Assembly (NCBI RefSeq): GCF_937898925.1
Contig: NZ_CALDKF010000093.1
Coordinates: forward strand, 1-13,615
DNA length: 13,615 nucleotides
Reading direction: 5' to 3'
From: an uncultured Methanobrevibacter sp.
GTDB lineage: Archaea; Methanobacteriota; Methanobacteria; Methanobacteriales; Methanobacteriaceae
Each line of letters begins with the position of its first letter. Positions within the stretch are counted from its first letter, which is position 1. Under the pieces are notes generated by a model, which saw only the letters and a list, made by a program, of their open reading frames with translations, ran no database searches and was not told where the DNA came from. Below, piece by piece: positions 1 to 7,203 of this stretch. The position numbers and the translations under genes were made by a program.

Positions 1-56
1 CTGTAGAAATGATAGACACAGGAGTTCCATGGAAATATATCTCTGCGGATTTCTAA
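1..56 (+). CDS. 3' end of an unidentified gene (partial)
   Basis: Only the last codons are inside the window. The frame beginning at position 3 reads VEMIDTGVPWKYISADF followed by TAA at 54-56. It is co-directional with hcgE and ends about 84 bases before it, so it may belong to the same cofactor cluster. The ending loosely resembles the C-terminus of NIF3-like proteins, a family that includes HcgD. That is a guess from a short tail and I do not assign a function. Confidence 0.45.
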   Translation, partial: VEMIDTGVPWKYISADF

Positions 57-139
57 TCTTTAAAAATATTTGGCTTTTCTTTTTAAAACTTTTAGATTTA
101 TGATTTTAGTTTATAATTTATAATTTGATTTGTGATAAA

Positions 140-784
140 ATGATTCAAGAAATGGAAAATAATTTGATGCCAAAGGGAAGTATAGACTTAGTTGGTTTTG
201 GTAGATTAGGCTTAAGAACTGGGATTAATCTCATTCAAATTCATAGAGGCGGACCCTCTAAAATAACTGTTATTGATGGTCAAAAGATTTCCGAATCTGA
301 CATAATATTCTTATTGAAAGGTGCTGAAGTAGGTACCTATAAGGCTGATTTCTTAAAGAAACTTTCCACTCATCATCCTGATTTCAGAGAAGTCATTTCT
401 ATAACTGAAGACATTTCTGAAGATAATATTGATTTGGTTACTGGTGATGTTGTCGTTATTGAAATAGCTGGAGGCAACACAATACCTACAGCTGCAAACA
501 TCATTAAAAAGGCACATGAAAAGGGTTCCAAGACAATTGGAACTGCAGGAATCTTTGGAATTGGTGATGAGGAAATAGTGGTAAAGGACATTTCTGAATT
601 TGATGATTCCAATCCTGCTGTCAATGAACTAAGAAAAGAGGGAATAGTAAAGGATCATCTGATTTTAACCACAAGCACATTTATTAGAGATGCAATTCCA
701 ATCACTCCTTATGTCTTGGATGATATTGCAAATATAATTACAAAAGAGGCCTTAAAATTATTGATTGAAAAGAATAATGAATAA
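140..784 (+). CDS. hcgE: HcgE-like ThiF/E1-family adenylyltransferase, FeGP cofactor biosynthesis
   Basis: This is a cytosolic ThiF/E1-fold protein of about 214 residues. A Rossmann nucleotide-binding motif, VGFGRLG, lies at residues 18-24, followed by an acidic strand end (VIDGQKISESDI), as in ATP-binding ThiF/MoeB proteins. No zinc CxxC pairs of classical MoeB are seen. In methanogens the ThiF-like protein HcgE adenylylates the carboxylate of guanylylpyridinol, activating it for acyl-iron formation in the FeGP cofactor of [Fe]-hydrogenase (Hmd). Assignment to HcgE rather than a generic ThiF protein rests mainly on hcgF following only 24 bases downstream. The frame stays open to a TTG at 125. 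I prefer ATG 140, though ATG 152 is possible; no strong Shine-Dalgarno sequence decides. A TATA-like stretch at about 111-121 would place a start of transcription close to ATG 140. Confidence 0.78.
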   Translation: MIQEMENNLMPKGSIDLVGFGRLGLRTGINLIQIHRGGPSKITVIDGQKISESDIIFLLKGAEVGTYKADFLKKLSTHHPDFREVISITEDISEDNIDLVTGDVVVIEIAGGNTIPTAANIIKKAHEKGSKTIGTAGIFGIGDEEIVVKDISEFDDSNPAVNELRKEGIVKDHLILTTSTFIRDAIPITPYVLDDIANIITKEALKLLIEKNNE

Positions 785-808
785 TGAGCTCTTTCTGAAG
801 GTTTGGAA

Positions 809-1411
809 ATGATTACAATAGCTACTGCCGAATGCTTTACCCATGGAATTTTGGCTCGGGAAATTCATGCCCTTGCTCAAGGATATGAAGATAATTTTGG
901 GTCTAACTATTCCTATTTAGTCAATAAGGTTCAAAAGGATTGCCTAAAGGATGCAATTATGGAGGATAAATGCTCTATTTTTGATTTGACTGATTTGAGT
1001 GTGACATGCGGCTTGTTCATACCTACTTTAGATGCAGTTAAATCCATTCTCCAAATTGAAAATCCAGTAGAGCCATTGGAATTGGTGAAAGGAATAAAAG
1101 TTTATGATGACGATGGGGATATTGAAATGTCTATCCTAATGGCAGAAGCTGCTAAAAAATTAGCCAACACATCTATAGGTATAGGTACAACTGCAGGGAT
1201 TGGATATGGTGGCATCGCTATTGTTGATGATGATGTAATTATAAGCACAAGTTCTGATGTAAGTGCTAATTTAATTGATGCGGATTCCAATAATTTGTAC
1301 ATGCGTCAGAAGAGCGGAATAGAGAAAACATTAAAAATATTAATCTATTATCTGAATAGCAATTTTGATAGGATTAATGCTTTAGAAAATGTCAATATTC
1401 ATTATAAATAA
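809..1411 (+). CDS. hcgF: HcgF (UPF0254 family), FeGP cofactor biosynthesis protein
   Basis: This 200-residue cytosolic protein begins MITIATAECFTHG, the hallmark of the UPF0254 family. Starting at ATG 809 puts the cysteine at residue 9, matching the Cys9 reported to form a thioether with the guanylylpyridinol intermediate in HcgF structures. The frame also opens two codons earlier at TTG 803, but the Cys9 register and the Shine-Dalgarno GAAGGT at 797-802 support ATG 809. A glycine-rich loop (GIGTTAGIGYGG) lies near residues 129-140. HcgF presents activated guanylylpyridinol for a late step of [Fe]-hydrogenase cofactor assembly. It is co-transcribed with hcgE (24-base gap) and is followed by poly-T tracts. 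The presence of hcgE and hcgF implies that the organism makes the FeGP cofactor; hmd itself is not in the window. Confidence 0.86.
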   Translation: MITIATAECFTHGILAREIHALAQGYEDNFGSNYSYLVNKVQKDCLKDAIMEDKCSIFDLTDLSVTCGLFIPTLDAVKSILQIENPVEPLELVKGIKVYDDDGDIEMSILMAEAAKKLANTSIGIGTTAGIGYGGIAIVDDDVIISTSSDVSANLIDADSNNLYMRQKSGIEKTLKILIYYLNSNFDRINALENVNIHYK

Positions 1412-1503
1412 TTTTTCATAAAAATAGCCTTTTTTATTTTTTTATTTTTTTTATTTTTTAAAATATTTTTTTTTAAGAAAATTTTTTTAAATCTTTATTT
1501 TTT
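1412..1503 (+). terminator. Poly-T archaeal terminator after hcgF
   Basis: Several runs of 5-9 T follow the hcgF stop codon between about 1424 and 1503, without a strong hairpin. This is the usual form of archaeal intrinsic termination. The ATPase operon converges from the right and has its own terminator at 1505-1548. Confidence 0.6.
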
Positions 1504-1504
1504 T

Positions 1505-1548
1505 AAAAATAGTAAAAAAATGTAAATTTATAGAGTTTTATCTATAAA
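1505..1548 (-). terminator. Hairpin terminator of the P-type ATPase operon
   Basis: An 8-bp inverted repeat, TTTATAGA (1527-1534) and TCTATAAA (1541-1548), with a 6-base loop lies just past the ATPase stop codon on the minus strand. Read on that strand it is followed by T-runs (A-runs at 1514-1520 and 1505-1509 on the plus strand). This fits an intrinsic terminator placed back to back with the hcgF poly-T tract. Confidence 0.55.
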
Positions 1549-1569
1549 ATTACGTGAAATATTTGAATT

Positions 1570-3738
1570 TTATTTTGCAGCTTCACCAATTAAGGCATCT
1601 TGATTGCTTACAACTTGAGTGTCGATGACTACTGGCTCTTCCTCACCTAAAACAGATTTAGTGCTGCTAAGTCCAAATAACATTGTAGACAAGTTATGGA
1701 GCAATGAAGTTGTAGTAGGTGGAATGATTCCAAGCAATCCAAGTCCAATTAAAGAACCGTTAAACATTACAATGTGTCTGTAATTGGCATTTATCTTATC
1801 AAGCATTCCAGTTGATAGCTTTCTAAGTGTTACCAAGTCATATAAGTCGTCTGAAAGCAGGGAAATGTCTGCAACTTCCCTTGCAATATCTGATGAGTTT
1901 CTCATTGCCACTGATACATCAGCAGCAGATAATGCTGGGGAGTCGTTGATTCCATCTCCAACCATAATGACTTGATGGCCTTCATCTTTTAGTTCTTGAA
2001 TGATGCTAGCCTTATCTTCTGGAAGAACTTGTGACTTGTATTGTGTAATGCCTAAGTCATTAGCTATTTTATTTGCAGCATTTTCACTGTCTCCAGTCAA
2101 CATGACTACATTGCTAATGCCTAATTCCTTAAGTTGGCTGATTACATCATGGGCTTCGTCCCTAACAGGGTCTGAAATGCAAAGGATTCCTTGAAGCTTT
2201 TTGCCAATTGCAAGATAGATTACTGAATACTCTTTAATGTTTTCTTCAATGATCTTTTGCTGTTTCTTGGTAAACTTGATACCTTCATCTTCCTCTACGA
2301 AGTGTCTACTTCCAATGATTGCCTTTTTGCCATCATATGTAGTTGAGATACCATGTGCAACGATGTATTCAACTTCACTGTGATCCTCTTTATGGTGTAA
2401 TCCTTCTTCTTCCGCCTTTTTCACAATGGCTGTTGCTACACTGTGTGCAAAGTGCTCTTCGATGCATGCAGCAATTCTCAATACTTCATCCCTTTCGTAT
2501 TTTCCACATGGGATGACCTTTTCAAGAACTGGATGAGCATTGGTCAAGGTTCCGGTCTTATCAAATACTATGGTATCTGCATTTGCATATGCCTCTAAAT
2601 GTTTTCCACCTTTAACCATCATCCTATTGTCTGATGCCTCTTTCATAGCAGAGATGACTGAAATCGGAGTTGTTAACTTAATTGCACATGAGAAATCCAC
2701 CATCAATACAGCTAGTGCTTTTGTTGTGTTTCCTGTAAGCAAATAGGTCAATGCTGTTGTAAGCAAGCTGTAAGGCACAATTGAGTCTGCCAATTTTTCT
2801 GCCTTGCTTTGAATGCTTGCCTTCAACTCCTCGGAGTCTTCAATCATATCGATGATCTTATTCAATCTGGTTTCATCGTTAACTGAACGAACTTCGATGA
2901 CTATTGATCCTTCCTCAACAACGGTTCCTGCATGAATAGCTTTTCCTTCACTCTTATGCACGGCTAATGATTCTCCAGTCATTGAAGCTTCATTAATCAT
3001 TGCATCGCCATCGGCAATAACTCCATCAACAGGTATGATTGCACCGGTTCTTATTCTTATTTTGTCACCTTTTTTGATTTCGGACAATGGGAATTGACTT
3101 TCGATTTCATTTCCTTCATCATCAACATCAACTTTCCATACACTATCAATATTCAATGCTAAACTGCTCTTTAAAGTGCTTTTTGTTTTTTGCATTGTAT
3201 AGTCTTCTAGCATATCTGAAATAGACAATAAGAACATCATTGAACCTACAGACTTGTAGTTTCGAGTGATTAATGATGCAGCTATAGCAGTCCCATCAAG
3301 AAGTGCAACATCCGCTCTGAAACTGGTTAAACTATCCAATCCGTGATATAGGTAGTTAGCAGCGTGATATAACATTCTCACTTTCCTAAATGGTATTGGC
3401 AGGATAATTTTAAAGAGATATCTTTTTAAGACATGTTTGGATAATCTGAAAAAGAAATCATTTGATATTTCAGCTAAGCTTATATTTTCTGTTGCTTTTC
3501 CTTCGTAAAGATCTTCTTGAGAAATTTTATCTAGAATATGAAGAATTTCACCTTTTTTACTTATATCATTATAATTTATTAATATGCTCCCATTTCTATG
3601 GGAAATACTTACTTCATCTATAAACGCATATTCAAGCAAGGTTTCACTTAAGCCATAAGTTTCTTCTTTGGTAAATGCTTCTTTACCTGCACGCACTCTT
3701 AAACGAGTGCCCTTATCATATACTATATCGTAAATCAT
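1570..3738 (-). CDS. P1B-type metal ATPase, SCA-motif (FezB/P1B-6-like)
   Basis: A 722-residue P-type ATPase with all catalytic signatures: TGES actuator loop at 254-257, phosphorylation site DKTGT with Asp393, a TGD motif in LTGDSEN, and hinge GDGINDSPAL at 594-603. The transmembrane metal site reads DFSCAIKLTTP with S350-C351-A352 instead of CPC, so it is not an ordinary copper or zinc/cadmium pump. From memory, SCA marks subgroup P1B-6, which includes FezB, the iron ATPase required for ferrosome organelles. The N-terminal domain (about 1-80) has an HMA-like shape but no metal-binding CxxC; it carries a basic GTRLRVRAG stretch at 10-18, reminiscent of the arginine-rich N-terminal motif of this subgroup. 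The nucleotide-domain HP dipeptide is HS (EEHFAHS). The gene lies 90 bases downstream of the DUF6110-like gene and beside feoAB, and shares their iron-box control. Inferred substrate: ferrous iron; manganese or another divalent metal is the alternative. Confidence 0.88.
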   Translation of the reverse strand: MIYDIVYDKGTRLRVRAGKEAFTKEETYGLSETLLEYAFIDEVSISHRNGSILINYNDISKKGEILHILDKISQEDLYEGKATENISLAEISNDFFFRLSKHVLKRYLFKIILPIPFRKVRMLYHAANYLYHGLDSLTSFRADVALLDGTAIAASLITRNYKSVGSMMFLLSISDMLEDYTMQKTKSTLKSSLALNIDSVWKVDVDDEGNEIESQFPLSEIKKGDKIRIRTGAIIPVDGVIADGDAMINEASMTGESLAVHKSEGKAIHAGTVVEEGSIVIEVRSVNDETRLNKIIDMIEDSEELKASIQSKAEKLADSIVPYSLLTTALTYLLTGNTTKALAVLMVDFSCAIKLTTPISVISAMKEASDNRMMVKGGKHLEAYANADTIVFDKTGTLTNAHPVLEKVIPCGKYERDEVLRIAACIEEHFAHSVATAIVKKAEEEGLHHKEDHSEVEYIVAHGISTTYDGKKAIIGSRHFVEEDEGIKFTKKQQKIIEENIKEYSVIYLAIGKKLQGILCISDPVRDEAHDVISQLKELGISNVVMLTGDSENAANKIANDLGITQYKSQVLPEDKASIIQELKDEGHQVIMVGDGINDSPALSAADVSVAMRNSSDIAREVADISLLSDDLYDLVTLRKLSTGMLDKINANYRHIVMFNGSLIGLGLLGIIPPTTTSLLHNLSTMLFGLSSTKSVLGEEEPVVIDTQVVSNQDALIGEAAK

Positions 3739-3828
3739 GGCTCTGAATTGAATAAATTTATAAAATTTATAAAATTTATTGATTAATTAATTTATTAGAT
3801 TTGCCTATCCAATATTTTTATAATTTAT

Positions 3829-4101
3829 TTATTCATCTTCAGCAGTCACATCAACGCATACAGCTTCTTTTTTTGCGGCTTTTGCATCGGTGTGGATGTC
3901 TTCTGCATTATCTTTTATGTCTTGAATTGATTCTTCAAGTTCACTTTTGCAAGTTAAGACTTTTGCCATACCTTTTGCAGCATAGTCTTTAGTGGTTTTT
4001 GATTCCAAGATTTTTTTACCTACAACTGCAGCAGCTATTCCTCCTACAAAAATCAATGCATGCTTATGTTCAAATGCTTTGTCTCTTATGTCTTTATACA
4101 T
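3829..4101 (-). CDS. Small DUF6110-like membrane protein, partner of the ATPase
   Basis: A 90-residue protein with one hydrophobic, glycine/alanine-rich segment (ALIFVGGIAAAVVGKKIL, about residues 15-32), followed by a charged, probably helical tail containing single cysteines in LTCKSE and EAVCVD. The pattern (short basic N-terminus, GG-rich helix ending in GKKIL, then a helical tail with NAEDIHTDAKAAKKE) matches DUF6110 proteins as I remember them; these are often encoded beside SCA-type P1B ATPases. The start is well supported: GGTGAT at 4105-4110 precedes ATG 4101 at good spacing. It is the first gene of the minus-strand unit, and its promoter region carries an iron box at 4208-4223. Biochemical role unknown. 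An accessory role in metal transport or in a ferrosome-like compartment is inferred from the neighbour alone. Confidence 0.75.
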   Translation of the reverse strand: MYKDIRDKAFEHKHALIFVGGIAAAVVGKKILESKTTKDYAAKGMAKVLTCKSELEESIQDIKDNAEDIHTDAKAAKKEAVCVDVTAEDE

Positions 4102-4207
4102 TTTATCACCATTTTCAATTTTTAATCTAAATAAGTTTTTTATCTAATAAGTAAACTTTCATTATTCAGATTCTACTATTATATATCAAGTTGTTTTTAT
4201 TTAAATG

Positions 4208-4264
4208 TTTAGGTTTACCTAAATAATTATATTACTATAGTTAAATATATTAAGTGTATATAAA
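4208..4264 (-). promoter_or_regulatory. Promoter and iron box of the DUF6110-ATPase operon
   Basis: A perfect 16-bp palindrome, TTTAGGTTTACCTAAA, lies at 4208-4223. On the minus strand a TTTATATA TATA box at 4257-4264 precedes it by 33 bases, so the palindrome would sit just downstream of the expected start of transcription (about 4233). This geometry nearly equals that of the two RNA promoters at 10566-10620 and 11056-11110 (31 bases). A second TATA candidate, GATATATAATA, lies closer to the gene at about 4177-4187. The 6-4-6 TTAGG/CCTAA dyad is of the DtxR/IdeR/MntR operator type; iron-dependent repression is inferred. Confidence 0.6.
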
Positions 4265-4364
4265 TAAAATCATTTTTATTTTGTTTAAACCTTTATTTTT
4301 GTTACTGGGGATTTTTCCTTGCTTTATATTTTTTATCATTATTGGCTTATTTTCCATAGACTTT

Positions 4365-4431
4365 CTTAGGTAAACCTAAACTTTATATATTATGAAAACA
4401 AAAATAGTATTAGGTTTTAGGTATACCTAAT
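4365..4431 (+). promoter_or_regulatory. Iron-box/TATA/iron-box promoter pointing toward feoAB
   Basis: Two dyads flank a TATA box: CTTAGGTAAACCTAAA at 4365-4380 and TTTAGGTATACCTAAT at 4416-4431, with TTTATATA at 4382-4389 between them. An extra half site, ATTAGG, lies at 4409-4414. The arrangement and orientation match the promoters at 10538-10620 and 11028-11110, but the two dyads are 51 rather than 67 bases apart. Transcription would begin near 4412, giving feoA a leader of about 325 bases or producing a separate short RNA. Confidence 0.6.
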
Positions 4432-4508
4432 TAATCTATGTAGGGTAATCTTTTTATTTTCATTTTAATTAACAATCCAAAAATATTTTTAAAAAGCAAT
4501 ACATTTTA

Positions 4509-4534
4509 TTTTAAAAATATCCCCATTTTTAAAA
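4509..4534 (+). repeat. AT hairpin with C-rich loop in the feo leader
   Basis: TTTTAAAAAT (4509-4518) and ATTTTTAAAA (4525-4534) form a perfect 10-bp stem closing the loop ATCCCC. It lies inside the predicted long leader of feoA. The stem is all A/T and could arise by chance in such AT-rich DNA; the C-rich loop is the only distinctive part. Confidence 0.35.
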
Positions 4535-4600
4535 CAAAATTTAAAAATTTTAATTAAACTACAAAATACCTCAAAATAATGAGATTTCATCTAACATTGA

Positions 4601-4616
4601 TTTAGGTATACCTAAA
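4601..4616. promoter_or_regulatory. Iron box proximal to feoA
   Basis: A perfect dyad, TTTAGGTATACCTAAA, lies 120 bases before the feoA start. It is the fourth such site in the 635-base divergent region 4102-4736, which otherwise holds no gene I can support. A nearer TATA-like stretch at about 4704-4715 sits too close to the feoA Shine-Dalgarno sequence to be the obvious promoter, so which promoter this box controls is unclear. Confidence 0.6.
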
Positions 4617-4736
4617 TTTCCTACTTTTATTGATGTATTTTTTAGAGAAAGATCATTCTAAAAGCTCTAAAATTTGTTATCGGTAATTTATCAGACATGA
4701 TATTTATTTTATAAAATTTCTTAAGAGGTTGTATAA

Positions 4737-4970
4737 ATGATAAAAAAATTAAACGAACTCAAATCTGGAGAAACCGGAGTTTTAGCTTCTTATGGTTCCG
4801 GTGGTGACTTGGAATTAAAAAGACATTTGCTCGGTATGGGCTTTGTTAAAGGTGCAGATGTAGAAGTGGAAAAAGTGGCACCTCTTGGAGATCCTATTCA
4901 AGTTAAGGTAAAAGGATACTCTGTTTGTCTCAGAAAAGAGGAAGCTAAAAACATTGAAATAGAAGTGTAA
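4737..4970 (+). CDS. feoA: FeoA, ferrous iron transport accessory protein
   Basis: A 77-residue cytosolic protein of the FeoA/SH3-like fold, the usual length for the family. It has the conserved central segment LKRHLLGMGFVKGADVEVEKVAPLGDP followed by a second beta section ending in VCLRKEEAKNIEIEV. FeoA is thought to act on the cytosolic G-domain of FeoB to support ferrous iron uptake. A Shine-Dalgarno GAGGTT at 4725-4730 precedes ATG 4737. feoB follows after 81 bases in the same direction, and the pair ends at a terminator overlapping the feoB stop, so the two form one operon. Iron boxes upstream suggest induction when iron is scarce. Confidence 0.93.
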   Translation: MIKKLNELKSGETGVLASYGSGGDLELKRHLLGMGFVKGADVEVEKVAPLGDPIQVKVKGYSVCLRKEEAKNIEIEV

Positions 4971-5051
4971 ATTTTTTATTAAAATGTAAATTATTATATA
5001 ATTTTTCAAAATTTATTTTTATATTATTATTAAAATTTTAAAGGTATAAAT

Positions 5052-7067
5052 ATGGCAAATCTTAAAATAGGTTTAGCAGGTAATCCTAATGTAGGAAAAA
5101 CCACTTTATTCAATACTTTAACTGGTTTAAACCAACATGTAGGTAATTGGCCTGGTAAAACCGTAGCACAAGCAAAAGGTCATTATAAGCATAATGGCAA
5201 TGAAGTTGAAGTAATAGATTTACCTGGAAACTATGCTTTAAGTGCTCATTCTATGGAAGAGATTGTATCAAGAGACTTCATCGTAGATGAAGATGCTGAT
5301 GTGATTGTAAACATCATAGATGCAGCAAACATTGAGAGAAACTTGTATCTCACTGTTCAAATGATGGAACTTGGAGCTAATTTGGTTGTAGCTTTAAACA
5401 TGAATAAGTATGCTCAAGACAAGGGCTATACCATTGATGCGAATAAGCTTTCTGAATTATTAGGAGTTCCAGTAGTTGAGATTGAAGCAAATAGTGATAC
5501 CGGTAAGGAAGAATTACTCAAAACTGTTGAACAAGCAGCTCAAAACCCAGTGAACACTACTGAAAGGTTGGTTTATAACAATGAACTTAAAGAACATATT
5601 GCTGAGCTTCAGGCTGTTATAGAAGAAGACAAGAATTTATTGGACGTTCCTTCATCTTGGATTGCAATCAAATTGCTTGAAAACGATGAGATTGTAGAAG
5701 AGAAAATTGAAGGTTCTTCAAAAAGGAATAACATTCAAGCTGAAACCAAAAAGGTCAAGGACCACTTGGAAGGCATTTTTGGTGAAGGCAGTGAAGAGGT
5801 TATTGCAAATGCAAGATATGCATTCATTGATGGGCTCTTAAAGGAATCCCTTACAAAACCTAATCATTTGAAAGTATCCATCAGTGAAAAAATCGATAAG
5901 ATTGTTACAAACAGAATATTAGGGTTCCCAATTTTCATAGTCATAATGTATGCAATGTTTGAGATTGTATTTACATTTGGTGCACCTTTCCAAGACTTGA
6001 TTGATGAGTTCTTTGGAATTCTTGGTGACTTTATTGTAGGATCCCTTGGTGAAACAATGCTTTCATCATTCCTCGTCAATGGGCTCATTGGAGGAGTAGG
6101 TGGGGTACTTGTATTCTTGCCTCAAATTATCCTATTGTTCTTGATTATCAGTTTCCTTGAAGATTGCGGTTACTTAGCAAGAGCAGCATTTGTTATGGAC
6201 AAGTTAATGCATAAGTTTGTTGGATTGCATGGTAAGGCATTCATTCCTATGCTTTTAGGATTCGGTTGTGGTGTGCCAGGTATTATGGCAACCAGAACCA
6301 TGGAAAACGAAAAGGACAGATTAATCACTATGTTAATCGTACCATTCATGTCCTGTTCCGCTAGAATGCCAGTATACTTATTATTGGTTGGTGCATTCTT
6401 TGCAGCTAATCAAAGCCTTGTAATCTTATCCTTATATTTGGTTGGTATAATTGTTGCGGTCATTGTTGCATTCATATTAAGAAAAACCACATTTAAGGAA
6501 ATGTCTGCTCCATTCGTAATGGAATTGCCTGACTATAAATTGCCTACAATCAGAGGTATCTTAATGCACACCCTTGAAAAATCCTGGGGATTCATTAAAA
6601 AGGCAGGTACCATTATTTTAGTAGCAAGTATTGTAATCTGGATGTTAAGTTACTTCCCTGCAGGAGTTGAATACGGATCTCAAGAAAGTGCTATCGGTAC
6701 TATTGGTACTGTAATCGCACCAGTATTTGCTCCTTTAGGATTTGGAGAATGGCAACCTGCTGTAGCATTGGCATTCGGTCTTGTTGCTAAGGAGGTTGTA
6801 GTAGGTACTTTCAGTTCGCTATTTGGAGTTGCCGAGGAGGGAGCCGGAATTATTACAGCAATGCATGGAATTTTCACTCCACTTACCGCTTATGTATTTA
6901 TGGTATTTGTATTGCTCTATATTCCTTGTTTCGCAGCTCTCGGGGCAATCAAACAGGAAACCGGCGGATGGAAATATCCATTGATCATGTCTGCAGTTAC
7001 TTTAGTGACTGCATATGTAGTGTCCTTCATAGTTTATATGGTAGGACTGGGATTAGGATTGGGTTAA
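5052..7067 (+). CDS. feoB: FeoB, ferrous iron transporter with N-terminal G domain
   Basis: A 671-residue inner-membrane Fe(II) transporter. The N-terminal G domain has P-loop GNPNVGKT at 10-17, a GNWPGKTV switch I region at 31-38 and DLPG at 56-59. The G4 region reads ALNMNKY at 114-120, where FeoB normally has N-x-x-D; the usual Asp position is Lys119, which is atypical. Helical GDI-like residues lead into the membrane part from about residue 290. Gate motifs are present: FLEDCGYLARAAF (Cys372), GFGCGVPG (Cys406) and PFMSCSARMP (Cys435). There is no sign of truncation. ATG 5052 has AAGGT at 5041-5045. It lies in an operon with feoA; no feoC-type winged-helix gene follows, although a small CxxC-rich protein lies 546 bases further on. 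Confidence 0.96.
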   Translation: MANLKIGLAGNPNVGKTTLFNTLTGLNQHVGNWPGKTVAQAKGHYKHNGNEVEVIDLPGNYALSAHSMEEIVSRDFIVDEDADVIVNIIDAANIERNLYLTVQMMELGANLVVALNMNKYAQDKGYTIDANKLSELLGVPVVEIEANSDTGKEELLKTVEQAAQNPVNTTERLVYNNELKEHIAELQAVIEEDKNLLDVPSSWIAIKLLENDEIVEEKIEGSSKRNNIQAETKKVKDHLEGIFGEGSEEVIANARYAFIDGLLKESLTKPNHLKVSISEKIDKIVTNRILGFPIFIVIMYAMFEIVFTFGAPFQDLIDEFFGILGDFIVGSLGETMLSSFLVNGLIGGVGGVLVFLPQIILLFLIISFLEDCGYLARAAFVMDKLMHKFVGLHGKAFIPMLLGFGCGVPGIMATRTMENEKDRLITMLIVPFMSCSARMPVYLLLVGAFFAANQSLVILSLYLVGIIVAVIVAFILRKTTFKEMSAPFVMELPDYKLPTIRGILMHTLEKSWGFIKKAGTIILVASIVIWMLSYFPAGVEYGSQESAIGTIGTVIAPVFAPLGFGEWQPAVALAFGLVAKEVVVGTFSSLFGVAEEGAGIITAMHGIFTPLTAYVFMVFVLLYIPCFAALGAIKQETGGWKYPLIMSAVTLVTAYVVSFIVYMVGLGLGLG

Positions 7068-7100
7068 CCCAATTCTAATTTTATTTTTTTCTTTATTTGA
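7053..7100 (+). terminator. Hairpin terminator overlapping the feoB stop codon
   Basis: TTAGGATTGGG (7053-7063) pairs with CCCAATTCTAA (7068-7078), 11 pairs including one G-U, and closes the 4-base loop TTAA. The feoB stop codon TAA (7065-7067) lies in the loop. T-runs follow to about 7100. This is a strong factor-independent terminator ending the feoAB transcript. Confidence 0.75.
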
Positions 7101-7203
7101 TTTAATATCATTGTATTTCATTAATTTGAAGAGATAAAGTAGATGTTAAATGAAATAAAGGAAATGCTTTTAAAAATTAAAGTTTATAAAATTTAGGTGG
7201 TAT

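Noticed and set aside
4392..4430. Twelve-codon reading frame starting MKTKIVLGF between the feo iron boxes
   Set aside because: It overlaps an operator and the expected start of transcription, has no ribosome site, and its apparent coding is explained by the dyad sequence.
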